The position numbers and the translations under genes were made by a program. Shown here piece after piece: positions 58,501 to 64,000 of a DNA stretch of 64,000 nucleotides (positions within the stretch are counted from its first letter, which is position 1; each line of letters starts with the position of its first letter). The DNA is from Argyresthia goedartella. Lineage: Eukaryota > Arthropoda > Insecta > Lepidoptera > Argyresthiidae. The DNA lies in assembly GCA_949825045.1 (NCBI GenBank), contig OX463832.1, forward strand, positions 24,422,552 through 24,486,551, read 5' to 3'. The notes beneath the pieces are model-generated. The model searched no databases, was not told the origin of the DNA, and was given only the letters and a program-made list of their open reading frames with translations.

Positions 58501-61500
58501 ATTCATACATTCTCAAACTTTTATTCAAATTCATGCAATGGGTTCCATACTTCATCTCTCTGCGGTACCCTAAACTTGTTAACAATCATGCATCACCTTA
58601 TAAGTATCTTCCATATTAGTCAACTGAAACTAAACCTTTCATTCTACATAAGTCGCACTGCGGTAACTTGAACTACTAATTATTATAATAACAATTCTGT
58701 TTCTCTGTAATCAAAACATGTGTCAAGTTCTAATCTAATTTGGATTCCTCTGCAGTGTTGCATGTCCATATTTGGATCGCCTGCGAACACTGTATTGTAT
58801 TACTATAATTTTAAGATAAACTGGAACTGTAACCAAGTCAAATGAACAAATGAATCATTTATGTACTTGATTGTACATTTGGAGTAAATCGGAATTAAGA
58901 TGCAATAAGTTTATAAAATAGTACTGGGTATATTAATGACTTTAAAACAACAAAACTTGTATCTTCTTACAAATTAACCACATTCTACCCATATTTCCAA
59001 TCAAAATCATCATCTTAAAAAAAAATATATTACTACTTATCAAAATCATCTAAAATAACTCATGCCTAACTAATTTAATTTACTTTTCTTTCGGCCTTCA
59101 TAATTATCTCCATTCCTAAAAAATATATCAACCATCATTCATACTTCTCTTGCTGACAGTACCTACTGTAACTTTTCATTATGCCATTCTTCGACATACT
59201 CTTTTACTTTATGCTCTCTTCATTTGAAAAATAATTATATTGATATTGATTCGAATCGTCAACCCTTTTACAATGTAAAAATCTTCCCAACACGTAATTA
59301 ATACTACTAAACAAATAATAAAATTCACTTACATTTTATAGGATTAAATAGATACCATTGTCCAAAACACACATCACAGACATCGTCGCACGTGTCGTTC
59401 TTGTTCAGAGTCAGCTCATCCTGGGACCCGTACATCTCCCAGCTGCTCCTCACTTGACCCGTACGGTTACGCCCGGCGCCCTGCAATCCACATCACTGGC
59501 TTGAAAAAACGCCCGGCACCCGGCAGCAAGTCTTCTTTATTTATTTTTCTCTCTTGTTTATGGTATCTTCTAAAATAAATGTCTGTCTTCCATATTTATC
59601 CATCTTCCATGATTATCTTCTCTATTTTTTCTTCTTTAATTATTTCAATTATATTCTTTCTTCTTTAATATCTTCTCTTTTATCTTCTTTGTCTTTCTCT
59701 GGCTGCAAACTTGTCTTCACGTTCTTCGTAATTATTCTCTTCTCCAGGATTTTCTAATTATTAAAAGTATTTATTTATTTGATGCACTGCCATTCGGCAC
59801 AGCACTACCTCGCGAGAGGTAGGCTGGCCTGGCTAGGTCGCCATGTAAGGATGTGGTATATGCGTGGAATAAGACGAGTATCGGCTTCAAAGTACAGTCG
59901 TATAATGTCTCTAGATTCATACAATACCGGGCTATATATAGATGTAATTAGGGTTCGGGTGTGCATACACTACATATGACGGTAGCGAAACAGCCAACCC
60001 ACATATTTTTACTAAGGTGTAGAGTTTGTTTGGTTATTCTGTGCTTATGGGCAGCCTACTGGGATGATTTGCGTTGAAACAATAAATGTTATTATTTCTT
60101 AAACTACGCAATTATTTCAAAATATTTATACACTAATATGAACTATAAATTGTTGTCAACATTGCAAAACTGGAGAAATCATACCATTATCTTTTTCCAA
60201 AGTGTGTGGACTGAGTGAAAGCAAATCATACAAAAAGTAAGCACCCTAGAAGGATTAATTTTATTTTACAAATTGCTATAGAATACCGCATGATCCTTGA
60301 CGTGCAAAGACATTTTGATTTGTTAATACATCGTGGCTGTTTGAGTGTTCATGTAAGCGTGAGGAATGAGTGCCCCTGAATTTTATTTGATTTAAAAAAT
60401 ATATGAAATGGAGCTTTGTACAATTTTGAGCATATCTATAGATAGGTCTTTACTAAATACCTACATATCTATATCTCAGATAAACTGCTTTTCCAAGACA
60501 ATGATAGGTAGATTGGGAGAACTGAGTGGCAAGTCCTTCGGTTATGTATCTTCGGTTTTATTGCTTCATTGTACAAATTCTGAGAATAATTTTACAATTG
60601 ATTTAGTACTTCTACTAATTGCTGGTATATAGTTTATCCTTATTCCGGCACTTGTGTCTCACATCACATGCACCCAGCTTCAGTCTGTTTTCATCAGGCC
60701 AAAACTACCGCGAGTCCGTCCATTTATATCGGTCGGAATTTCGAAGCGATGGCGGCTGGACGTGCAGTAACTATGAAATATTTAGGTTTGTCCATTGAGT
60801 TACAATGTAATAAAGGTGCTTTCTGTTCTATTCTATTCATTCTCAAATAGTTAGTGTTACTTAAATAACAAATTAATATGAGATATATATCTCTTTCTAC
60901 AAGACTGAACCAGAAGGAGCGAAATGATTGAGTCTTTGTAGGTATGTATGTTTGTTTTTATGTGTGACCATTTCGTTAGCACACACAGCCCAAACAAAAT
61001 ATCAATATTTTTAACAATTTTCTTGGCCCATTTGTTTGGGTTGTCTGGTGATTAAATGATAACAATAGTAGAATAAGTAGCGTTAGCATTATTTAAACTG
61101 ACGCGGTGAGAACTTGGATTGCCCGATATTTAGTAACGCACGTCTGCACGCGGCCTCGTCGATCGAGAAATGAAAGCCAGTTTGACGCCAGTGTGTGGAG
61201 AAATATTTTTGGCTTGATCCAATTGTCGTCAGTCCAGTTTAATTAGTGCACTGTAACCTGAACCACTGTATCTACACATTTCATAGTTACTGCACGTCCA
61301 GCCGCCATCTGAAGCTCTGACTGATGAAAACGGACTGATGCACTCACGGCGAGTTTTGTTCTGATAAAAATGGACGCCGGGAAAATCCTTGGTTAGTCGT
61401 CACTTAACAAGATTTCACACTTACGGTCAGTTTCTGTCGTCAGTCCAATTTCATCAGTTCAAATCACCGTGAGTGTAGCTTAACATAGGTCCGGAACTCC

Positions 61501-61868
61501 GGATAGACGATAACTCAAAGTCTATCTATAAAGACTATCAAAGACAAGCTTTCACTCTCTCGCTCTGGAGATGATAGCGCCACCACCCACGCGACAGTCG
61601 CGCGCGACACGTCACGTCTACTGTTGGGGTCGGCTACTTTTGAGCGGCACTCAATCTGAGCAGCAGTCTGCTCAATCGGGCAATAGCTTAAAATGTTCCC
61701 ATCTTGTTCGCAGGTAAGTTCGTGATCACATCATGTAACTGGACAGAATCGGAGCTAGCACAACAGTTCACCCCCAGACTGAGGCCCGAGATGGTGCTGC
61801 CTTCACCCCAGTTCAAGTTTGGCGGGAAAGTGGGCAGCGTAGTGTCATCTGTTGTTTTTGTTAAATAA
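34346..61868 (+). CDS. EEF1AKMT2: EEF1AKMT2/METTL10: eEF1A lysine methyltransferase 2 (four exons, complete)
   Basis: This class I SAM methyltransferase (human METTL10, yeast Efm4) methylates a lysine of elongation factor eEF1A in the cytosol. Exons 34346-34535, 37659-37795, 45150-45309 and 61714-61868 join in phases 1, 0 and 1 to give 213 residues and a TAA. Visible: SELGTQLYWEEAYKKE, GEVWFGEDS, SAM motif I VIDLGCGNG (60-68, split by intron 1), GIDYC, DKGTYDAISMNPDN (130-143) and ITSCNW (167-172), all family hallmarks; the end is GSVVSSVVFVK. An AATAAA overlaps the stop (61865-61870). Length fits insect members. Introns make up almost all of its 27.5 kb. Confidence 0.95.
34939..35128 (-). 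mobile_element. SINE family A
   Basis: Full but diverged copy with head (minus strand ggtttgaatcctggct) and body. Confidence 0.75.
35871..35913. repeat. Perfect 20-bp palindrome with 3-nt spacer
   Basis: Left arm tgccgaatgagttctcatag, spacer att, right arm exact complement. Weaker pairing extends outward (ttattttctg against tagaagattgc). It is a strong hairpin in EEF1AKMT2 intron 1. Confidence 0.9.
36389..36612 (+). mobile_element. SINE family A, best complete copy
   Basis: Head 'ggcctctgtggcgcagcggt' with B box 'gggttcgatccc', an A18 run, then the body ending in 'aatgtttatgtttatg' repeats. The head is not a functional tRNA gene as far as I can fold it, and the A run plus body mark it as a SINE. 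Confidence 0.9.
36720..37535 (-). pseudogene. Degenerate RTE LINE C-terminal region
   Basis: Minus-strand pieces in several frames: FMYGAETWCLKSQERSK (37027-37668 frame), then RTNVSILSELKI, STICRERTITFFSHIMR and GQVEGKRARGRVPIRW (36744-37037 frame). This is the typical string after the RT core in lepidopteran RTE elements. Frameshifts show it is dead. Confidence 0.8.
37659..37795 (+). CDS. EEF1AKMT2: EEF1AKMT2 exon 2 (SAM motif I end)
   Basis: Acceptor atatttcag, donor ataag|gtaaag. It encodes CGNGYTLIELAREGF and LLGIDYCAEAI. It is preceded within 100 bp by the end of an RTE LINE remnant. Confidence 0.93.
38130..38215. repeat. Dispersed repeat 'aatttaaaacctata'
   Basis: Similar stretches occur at 34845-34890 and 56000-56070, with 'ttatgccat' upstream of 'aaaatttaaaacctata' in each. 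Confidence 0.55.
38400..39092 (-). pseudogene. Second LINE (CR1-like) C-terminus and 3' UTR
   Basis: The minus frame 39092-38709 reads MQKRAVRIIARVPRDTHARP, LGIMTLPSILIFQ and VGPIVYNKLP, a common post-RT domain of CR1/jockey-type LINEs. The stop TAG at 38709-38711 falls within the motif, and matching sense continues after it (NITSAPNIDMFKSRLKRWL), so it is a nonsense mutation. Confidence 0.75.
39100..39557 (+). pseudogene. AP-endonuclease domain of LINE A copy 2
   Basis: This part of the frame 38931-39560 shows the endonuclease order: NIQGLPGKE, CVTEQRLKE (the catalytic Glu), RGGCLILVKN, VCVYRPP and ICGDLYVD, then a stop. The usual GDFN-D motif is altered to GDLYVD. The first 50 or so codons of the frame belong to the older CR1-like LINE in antisense. 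Confidence 0.75.
40267..41358 (+). pseudogene. Reverse transcriptase remnant of LINE A copy 2
   Basis: Frames 40267-40509, 40718-40975 and 41041-41358 carry successive RT segments collinear with copy 1. Stops and frame changes separate them. The catalytic FADD survives. Confidence 0.8.
41821..43188 (+). pseudogene. ITm-type transposase, frameshifted and interrupted, with long D-to-E spacing
   Basis: Piece 1 (41821-42093) begins MPKALRKGKRLDRQACEVI and holds a helix-turn-helix (SEASGISQRTVNKIL). A 5-nt insertion near 42088-42092 shifts the frame. Piece 2 (to 42772) has the first Asp VYMDETYIH and second Asp VLVVDNAAYHN. A 108-bp insertion (42773-42880, duplicated TAAC) interrupts it. Piece 3 (to 43188) has LPPYHPDFNPIENIW with the last acidic residue. 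Leaving out the insertion, about 78 residues separate D2 and E, instead of 34-41 in standard Tc1/mariner. An acidic tail frame follows beyond the stop (43223-43330). It may be a Sailor-like (DD82E) or undescribed family. Confidence 0.82.
42773..42880 (+). mobile_element. 108-bp truncated retroelement tail inside the transposase
   Basis: Bounded by TAAC (42769-42772, 42881-42884). It ends with 'aataaatgattctttatctt' and TTTATC repeats, the tail style of a 3' LINE fragment, and contains a small hairpin gccgtatgtacggc. Confidence 0.8.
44400..44545 (+). repeat. Repeat matching 29650-29790 inverted
   Basis: See the minus copy; it follows directly on the LINE tail. Confidence 0.6.
44865..45035 (+). 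mobile_element. SINE family A
   Basis: Shortened head ('ggtcccgggttcgatcaccg') and body with 'acagggtatcctagtgtagg'. It ends 115 bp before EEF1AKMT2 exon 3. Confidence 0.8.
45150..45309 (+). CDS. EEF1AKMT2: EEF1AKMT2 exon 3
   Basis: Acceptor gctttcag, donor aatg|gtaagt. It encodes VFDITNDKAD, then HDKGTYDAISMNPDNAKEQ. The donor is followed at once by a 38-bp minisatellite. Confidence 0.95.
45314..46440. repeat. 38-bp minisatellite starting at a splice donor, about 27 units
   Basis: Unit: 'ctagacaatgttacatcact' followed by 'agttttacctggatcccc'. Units vary in several positions (aagtt/atgtt, tttaacc/tttacc, gatacatcgc). The first unit begins 4-5 nt into intron 3 of EEF1AKMT2. A 95-bp MITE interrupts at 46292. 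Confidence 0.92.
46292..46386. mobile_element. 95-bp MITE with 15-bp perfect TIRs
   Basis: cagtcttcacaaaat at the left end, attttgtgaagactg at the right end. It interrupts the minisatellite, whose units resume on both sides. Confidence 0.85.
46590..46700 (+). repeat. Fragment of the foldback element at 60670-61480
   Basis: 'ggtgatttgaactgatgaaa' and 'tggactgacgacaaaaact' are the complement of 61405-61475. Confidence 0.6.
47589..47933 (+). repeat. Left arm of perfect 345-bp inverted duplication
   Basis: Identical, base for base by my reading, to the complement of 50240-50584. It contains a candidate noncoding first exon ending at a donor (attcttg|gtaagt, 47720) for the gene that follows. Confidence 0.95.
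48279..48395 (-). mobile_element. SINE family A body
   Basis: Minus-strand body with a shifted tail; it lies in the intron before the DUF4806 first coding exon. Confidence 0.7.
48486..48833 (+). pseudogene. DUF4806-type protein, first coding exon
   Basis: Acceptor ctttatttacag at 48481, ATG at 48486, donor cactg|gtacgt at 48833; 116 codons, phase 0. It begins MPFKIVSTRRKGKTELCIVP, then SSWETNSKLRWPKHNAEVLS, a tryptophan-containing N-terminal block I associate with DUF4806 proteins, then an acidic DTDDTDVE stretch. The remainder of the gene is at 49990-50232 and 50593-51012, broken by the inverted duplication. Confidence 0.65.
48881..49020. mobile_element. 140-bp MITE with 20-bp perfect TIRs
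   Basis: tacatggatgttttggcact at left; its exact complement ends at 49020. It lies within the intron of the DUF4806 gene. Confidence 0.85.
49564..49776. mobile_element. About 213-bp MITE with 'caataggcycgtccagatag' TIRs
   Basis: Left 'caataggcccgtccagatag' and right complement with one mismatch, plus the inner 'ggcatgt' and 'acatgcc'. GC-rich interior. Confidence 0.8.
49990..50232 (+). pseudogene. DUF4806-type protein, second coding piece
   Basis: Acceptor gttttgcag; phase 0. It encodes INPGTTMASPTPTQAAGN, and later IEQVLEQVKNLYAIQ and NNQETIIE, then TAA 8 bp before the inverted arm. The coding sense resumes only after the arm, so the stop and arm interrupt an originally longer exon. Confidence 0.6.
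50240..50584 (-). repeat. Right arm of perfect 345-bp inverted duplication
   Basis: Complement of 47589-47933; inserted between 'NNQETIIE' and the DUF4806 core codons. It brings an antisense copy of the candidate promoter and first exon. Confidence 0.95.
50593..51012 (+). pseudogene. DUF4806 domain core and C-terminus
   Basis: An open frame without its own ATG gives 139 residues to a TAG at 51010-51012: SSPEAFANLQEKYIILCSKQ, KFLSKCSWTGGSR, ILNFFFCLINGWDSTFTVQD and NEKFFKTVLRNATKRM. The W-T-G-x-S and final FF-x-VLRN motifs are how I recall DUF4806. Lys- and Glu-rich end. The domain is common in proteins linked to arthropod DNA transposons, which fits its setting in a TIR-bounded unit. Confidence 0.65.
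51127..51362. mobile_element. Inverted-repeat element (MITE) with about 70-bp arms
   Basis: Left 'ggatgttttggggattgatt' to 'caagaaacatatggtcg'; right complement starts 'cgaccatatgtttcttgggg' and ends near 'aatatccgtggtga'. Confidence 0.75.
51190..52030. repeat. About 360-bp direct repeats, period about 476 bp
   Basis: 51190-51545 and 51666-52020 are nearly identical (for example 'accatatgtttcttggggaa', 'aagattttatcgcgttatgt', 'aaccaagcatttatattcat'). The segment between (51550-51660) is unique. Confidence 0.85.
52271..52340 (+). repeat. tRNA-like segment in left subterminal region of the Tc1 element
   Basis: A-box-like 'tagcctagtggattagg' and B box 'ggttcgatccc' lie about 190 bp from the left end. 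A related segment is inverted at 54165-54238, about 200 bp from the right end. Confidence 0.65.
52589..53699 (+). CDS. Tc1-like transposase with one intron
   Basis: This cut-and-paste DDE transposase would bind the element ends and move it to TA sites. Exon 1 52589-52687 (33 codons, MESHLSTFKKAEIIVLYEQN) and exon 2 52791-53699 join in phase 0 (atcg|gtgagt ... ttttacag|aga) to give 335 residues, the usual Tc1 size. The splice joins the first helix-turn-helix (ISISEIARRLMIS with RRTVQLWVHRY). Catalytic triad: VVFSDEKTF, FVHDNCAVH, and PDLNPIENLWG. D2 to E have 35 residues between them, one more than canonical Tc1. The apparent start at 52734 is in the intron. No stop or frameshift seen, so it may be functional. 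Confidence 0.9.
53972..54083. mobile_element. About 110-bp MITE nested in the Tc1-like element
   Basis: Left 'aaggctggtttcaccac' and 'gataaagcctatctg'; right is the near complement ('cagataggcttcatcagcag' through 'ggtgaaaccggccctta'). Confidence 0.8.
54165..54238 (-). repeat. tRNA-like segment in right subterminal region of the Tc1 element
   Basis: On the minus strand 'gatagcccaacgggttagat' and 'gagttcgatcct' mirror the left copy. Confidence 0.65.
54933..55382 (-). pseudogene. Acidic/basic ORF, possible N-terminal part of a large transposase
   Basis: 149 codons on the minus strand: basic start MKMDKMKWKNRKRTGGIRRK, then a Ser/Thr-rich stretch and the acidic GSASSEDDSDSDIHVELKN. From memory, transposases of some large arthropod DNA elements begin with a basic RR-x-RE block followed by an acidic DDSD run. 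The region after VELK has no further similarity and the frame stops, so if real it is truncated. It lies 0.5 kb inside the right terminus of the composite unit. Confidence 0.4.
55500..55868. repeat. Right subterminal region of the 8.5-kb unit
   Basis: Multiple imperfect 'agctgaataa', 'ttattaagctt', 'tgctgaatacaga' and 'tactcagaca' motifs precede the terminal ATGTTGCCTGGG. Confidence 0.55.
56269..56306. repeat. Perfect 18-bp palindrome with 2-nt spacer
   Basis: caacttacaaaaagaagt, tc, then the exact complement. Could form a cruciform or hairpin. Confidence 0.9.
56747..56877 (-). repeat. 3' LTR of the non-autonomous LTR element
   Basis: 131 bp, identical to 59844-59974. Confidence 0.9.
56878..56893 (-). 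other. Polypurine tract
   Basis: AAAAAAAGGGGGAAGG on the minus strand, directly adjoining the TG of the 3' LTR. Confidence 0.85.
59826..59843 (-). other. Primer-binding site
   Basis: TGGCGACCTAGCCAGGCC on the minus strand directly after the CA of the 5' LTR. The TGGCGACC start would pair with a tRNA ending GGTCGCCA (tRNA-Arg-type); the rest was not matched to a tRNA. Confidence 0.7.
59844..59974 (-). repeat. 5' LTR of the non-autonomous LTR element
   Basis: 131 bp, identical to the other LTR; carries a TATA-like motif about 40 nt from its start on the minus strand. Confidence 0.9.
59975..60660. other. EEF1AKMT2 intron 3, no recognised feature
   Basis: A/T-rich; short frames only. Confidence 0.35.
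60670..61480. repeat. Foldback-type element with perfect 31-bp internal arms
   Basis: 60749-60779 (atggcggctggacgtgcagt and on) is the exact complement of 61278-61308. Outside the arms, imperfect complementary blocks ('ctgttttcatcag' and 'ctgatgaaaacgg') continue. The right end carries 'catcagttcaaatcaccgtg', also found at 46597. Confidence 0.75.
61714..61868 (+). CDS. EEF1AKMT2: EEF1AKMT2 exon 4 (C-terminus)
   Basis: Acceptor gttcgcag. It encodes GKFVITSCNWTESEL, then FKFGGKVGSVVSSVVFVK and TAA at 61866-61868. It lies 16.4 kb from exon 3. Confidence 0.94.
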
Positions 61869-62826
61869 ATTTTATTGTAAAATATGGTTGTTTGCTTTGT
61901 TTTGGCAATCAGCTTGTCCCTCGCCCTTGGGTGGCGAGGTGCCCAATAACTTAAACACCTGCTCTAAGAGTTGTCTGCTACATCAGACTGCAGATCACTC
62001 ATCACACTTTAATACCGTTATGCCTACGTATAAGCTGAATGATTAAATACCTGTGACAGGTGGCCAAAAAAAGTAATTCAAGGCAAGGAGGATAAAATTT
62101 GGATTCGACCCCATTTGAACGAAACTTTTTGGTTAGGCTTCATAATGCATAATTTCGTTTTTGCACTCAAAGCATTTAAAATAAATGGTCAAGTGCGAGT
62201 CGGATTTGCGCACCAAGGGTTCCGTACACACTTGTAGAGAGCTATTATGTACGTATGTCATTTATATAGAAAAAGTTCGTCCATCACTGCAAACCATTTT
62301 TTCGGCTGGCAACCCCAGACCGAATAGCTGACGTTGTAAACAGCTCTGTAGTTTTTATTTCAATTAAATTAGTCAAAATTGCTTTTCTGCACGAGTAAAC
62401 TTAATTTAAGTGGTAATTAGTGATTAAATAATGTGTAGATAAGAAACAGCTGTGCAAACATACAAGCTTTGGAAAAAACAAGACCGATTGTACCGGCCGA
62501 TTGAACTGTCAAAATCAGTTCAAATAGCAACGACGTAAACGGGGGAAGTATCGTTTTATTTCTGTATTTATATCAATAATCTCACCTTTCACACCCGTAA
62601 CAAACTAAACAAACCTTCATATAAGTGAAACACTTGCCGTACACTCACTCAGGTACCGTTTTGTCTCTCTTTACTTGGCAAAAGCGGAAGCAAAGTTGAA
62701 GACGCAACATTCTGCCACATTCAACAAAAACACACACTTAACACCTTCATTGTGCAATAAACTCCCTAGTGTTCGCTAGTATTCCACCCGGTCATACACT
62801 GACACCTATTCGCGGTTTTTTTTCAG
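61869..62826. other. Intergenic region after EEF1AKMT2
   Basis: Contains a short copy of the 'agggttccgtac' repeat at 62195-62230 ('aagtgcgagtcggatttgcg'). No other feature recognised. Confidence 0.4.
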
Positions 62827-63090
62827 GCGAAAAAGGGTGCAATGCTGACACGAAGCAAGATGAGCACACGCGATGTGGAGTTGAAGCTGAAAGCGACCTT
62901 GCTGGAGCTCAAGAAGAGCCAAGAGCTTTGTGAAATACTTCTACGAGAGCGAGATGAGTGTGAAGAGGAGATAGATAAGCAAATTAAGAAAAATTCGGCG
63001 CTAAAAGAAGAGCTCAGTGAGTTGGACATCCAATGCCAGGATCTCAGTGCCCAGAGAGATGAACTACAACACCAAGTCGACTCATTGTCA
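62827..63090 (+). CDS. Coiled-coil exon of an unidentified gene, cut by a LINE
   Basis: After an acceptor (tttttttttcag) an open frame gives AKKGAMLTRSKMSTRDVELK, then ELKKSQELCEILLRERDECE and KKNSALKEELSELDIQCQDL, a continuous heptad-rich coiled coil of about 85 residues. Around 63090 the frame runs into the antisense 3' end of a LINE and the remaining codons to 63264 are artefact. From memory, similar LKKSQELC coiled coils are frequent in lepidopteran transposon-related proteins; no enzyme domain is visible. Confidence 0.5.
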
Positions 63091-63091
63091 A

Positions 63092-64000
63092 TTGTCAATT
63101 GTAAGACGGGCTGGTTTCCGCAACTCGACGACGAAAGCGCCTATTTTGCGTGTGGGTGGGAATGCGACATCATTCGAGCCATCCCAACTCCTCCAGGAAC
63201 GCCAGTAGGCCCTTTACGTTACCGACTATCCCTGGAAGGTCCCTCGATTGACCGAGGTGTTTAGCCCTGTAGTCCGCTACTCCTGTGCACTCCATGAGGA
63301 CGTGAGCAGCCGTTTCTTCTGCCTCCAAGCAGGCTCTGCAAAGGGGGCTGTCGGTAACACCTAGGACATATAGATGTTTATTAAAGAAACCATGGCCAGT
63401 AAGTGCTGCAGTTACCAGTCGCATGCGCGGCCTACTAAGTCGAAGCAAGGTCTTAGCCAGCCTAGCGCTAGGGGACGGCAAGGCCAGCTTAGCCTGCCTG
63501 CACTCCTCATGGTTTGTCCAAAGAGTGGCATGATCATTCCTGGTCGACTCTCTCAGAAATGAGCGTACCATCTTGAAGGGAAGAGGGATGATAGGTTCTG
63601 GACCATACGCTGTCAAGCTAGATCCTTTACGCGCCAACTCATCCGCTGCATCGTTACCTCTTGATCCGCTGTGTCCTTTTATCCATTGAAGGATTACGCG
63701 GTTGTGTTGACATACCTCCATTAGTCGTTTGTGACACTCGTAGATTAGCCCTGAGTTAATAGTGTTGCTATTTAGGGCTTGTAGGACGGCCATGCTATCC
63801 GAGAGGATTCGAATGGAGGAATCTCTTACCTTTCTCGATGCTATGGCATTAGCGGCCGAGATGATGCCCATGCATTCAGCTTGAAAGACAGTATTATGGG
63901 CACCCAGTGGAATGGCTATCTTGATGTTTAGGTCCTCCGAGAAGGTGCCTGAACCAGTGCCTGCTTCAGTTTTTGAACCATCGGTAAAAATTCTGAGCTC
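63092..64000 (-). mobile_element. LINE (R1/I/Loa-type with RNase H), 3' part, runs off the window
   Basis: Minus-strand copy whose 3' end carries short repeats (acaattg x3 near 63090-63105) and whose coding part continues beyond 64000. Confidence 0.8.
63170..64000 (-). CDS. RNase H and C-terminal zinc-knuckle region of a LINE polyprotein (5' partial)
   Basis: From the window edge the minus frame reads LRIFTDGSKTEAGTGSG, then FQAECMGIISAANAI, RILSDSMAVLQAL, and WIKGHSGSRGNDAADELARK: the D-E-D-D residues and the HxGxxGN motif of RNase H, which removes template RNA during reverse transcription. It is followed by LRLSRPRMRLVTAALTGHG and a C-x2-C-x7-H-x4-C knuckle (PLCRACLEAEETAAHVLMEC), then a stop at 63170-63172. 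The frame is open to the edge, longer than the ATG-started 233 residues, so the copy could be young. Confidence 0.85.
   Translation of the reverse strand, partial: ELRIFTDGSKTEAGTGSGTFSEDLNIKIAIPLGAHNTVFQAECMGIISAANAIASRKVRDSSIRILSDSMAVLQALNSNTINSGLIYECHKRLMEVCQHNRVILQWIKGHSGSRGNDAADELARKGSSLTAYGPEPIIPLPFKMVRSFLRESTRNDHATLWTNHEECRQAKLALPSPSARLAKTLLRLSRPRMRLVTAALTGHGFFNKHLYVLGVTDSPLCRACLEAEETAAHVLMECTGVADYRAKHLGQSRDLPGIVGNVKGLLAFLEELGWLE

Larger units (their letters stand above)
56747..59974 (-). mobile_element. Non-autonomous LTR retrotransposon (TRIM/LARD-like), 3.2 kb
   Basis: Identical 131-bp direct repeats at 56747-56877 and 59844-59974, starting TG and ending CA. On the minus strand the 5' LTR is followed at once by a candidate primer-binding site TGGCGACCTAGCCAGGCC, and the 3' LTR is preceded at once by the polypurine tract AAAAAAAGGGGGAAGG. 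The LTR holds a TATA-like ctatatatag in that orientation. The interior has no long ORF and is strikingly poor in G on the plus strand (poor in C in the RNA). No exact flanking duplication; ATGACG lies 4 nt outside one end and 1 nt outside the other. Confidence 0.88.

Noticed and set aside
56878..59843. Protein-coding gag/pol in the LTR element
   Set aside because: Only short frames, no protease, RT or Gag knuckle motifs on either strand.

Overview
The window looks like nuclear DNA of an insect, most likely a lepidopteran. Short conserved exons with GT/AG junctions sit inside very large introns. The intergenic and intronic DNA is dense with RTE-, CR1/Daphne- and R1-type LINEs, tRNA-headed SINEs, MITEs, Tc1/mariner-type elements and the repeats carrying a 'tacggaaccct' motif that are common in moths and butterflies. 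The species is not determined, and the order is an inference from repeat style and protein similarity recalled from memory.

Two host genes stand head to head with about 0.88 kb between their start codons. On the minus strand, MOCS3 (E1-like adenylyltransferase/sulfurtransferase for molybdopterin synthase and tRNA thiolation) runs through nine exons from 33469 down to 13346. These give 346 contiguous codons with matching phases, ending exactly at the linker before the rhodanese domain, which I could not find. On the plus strand, EEF1AKMT2/METTL10 (eEF1A lysine methyltransferase) runs through four exons from 34346 to 61868, 213 codons complete to the stop, with introns of 3.1, 7.4 and 16.4 kb. 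Other unassigned coding exons are a Cys-motif exon at 8556-8742 (-) and a coiled-coil exon at 62827-63090 (+).

Region by region: 1-8 kb holds RTE and CR1-like LINE fragments, an old large inverted repeat, and a LINE nested in a MITE. 8-13.3 kb holds MITEs, an R1-type LINE tail and a 66-bp minisatellite. 13.3-33.5 kb is MOCS3; its introns carry a 47-bp minisatellite, a 2.9-kb DNA transposon with an 8-bp target duplication (18261-21167), a perfect 14 x 40-bp array and many SINEs. 34.3-61.9 kb is EEF1AKMT2; its introns carry an RTE remnant, a LINE copy split by a 2.36-kb mariner-like element with perfect 24-bp termini (41497-43858), a 38-bp minisatellite starting at a splice donor, and an 8.5-kb composite unit (47325-55868). 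That unit contains a DUF4806-type gene broken by a perfect 345-bp inverted copy of its own 5' region and an intact intron-containing Tc1-like element (52086-54437). It is followed by a small non-autonomous LTR retrotransposon with identical 131-bp LTRs (56747-59974). The right edge holds the RNase H end of a LINE on the minus strand.

The two host genes have separate functions, although both touch translation (tRNA thiolation and eEF1A methylation), and they may share a bidirectional promoter. Everything else is a nested record of transposition. The most novel-looking items are the 8-bp-TSD transposon, the mariner-like element with an unusually long second catalytic spacing, the 8.5-kb composite unit, and the sharing of internal modules between otherwise different SINE and MITE families.
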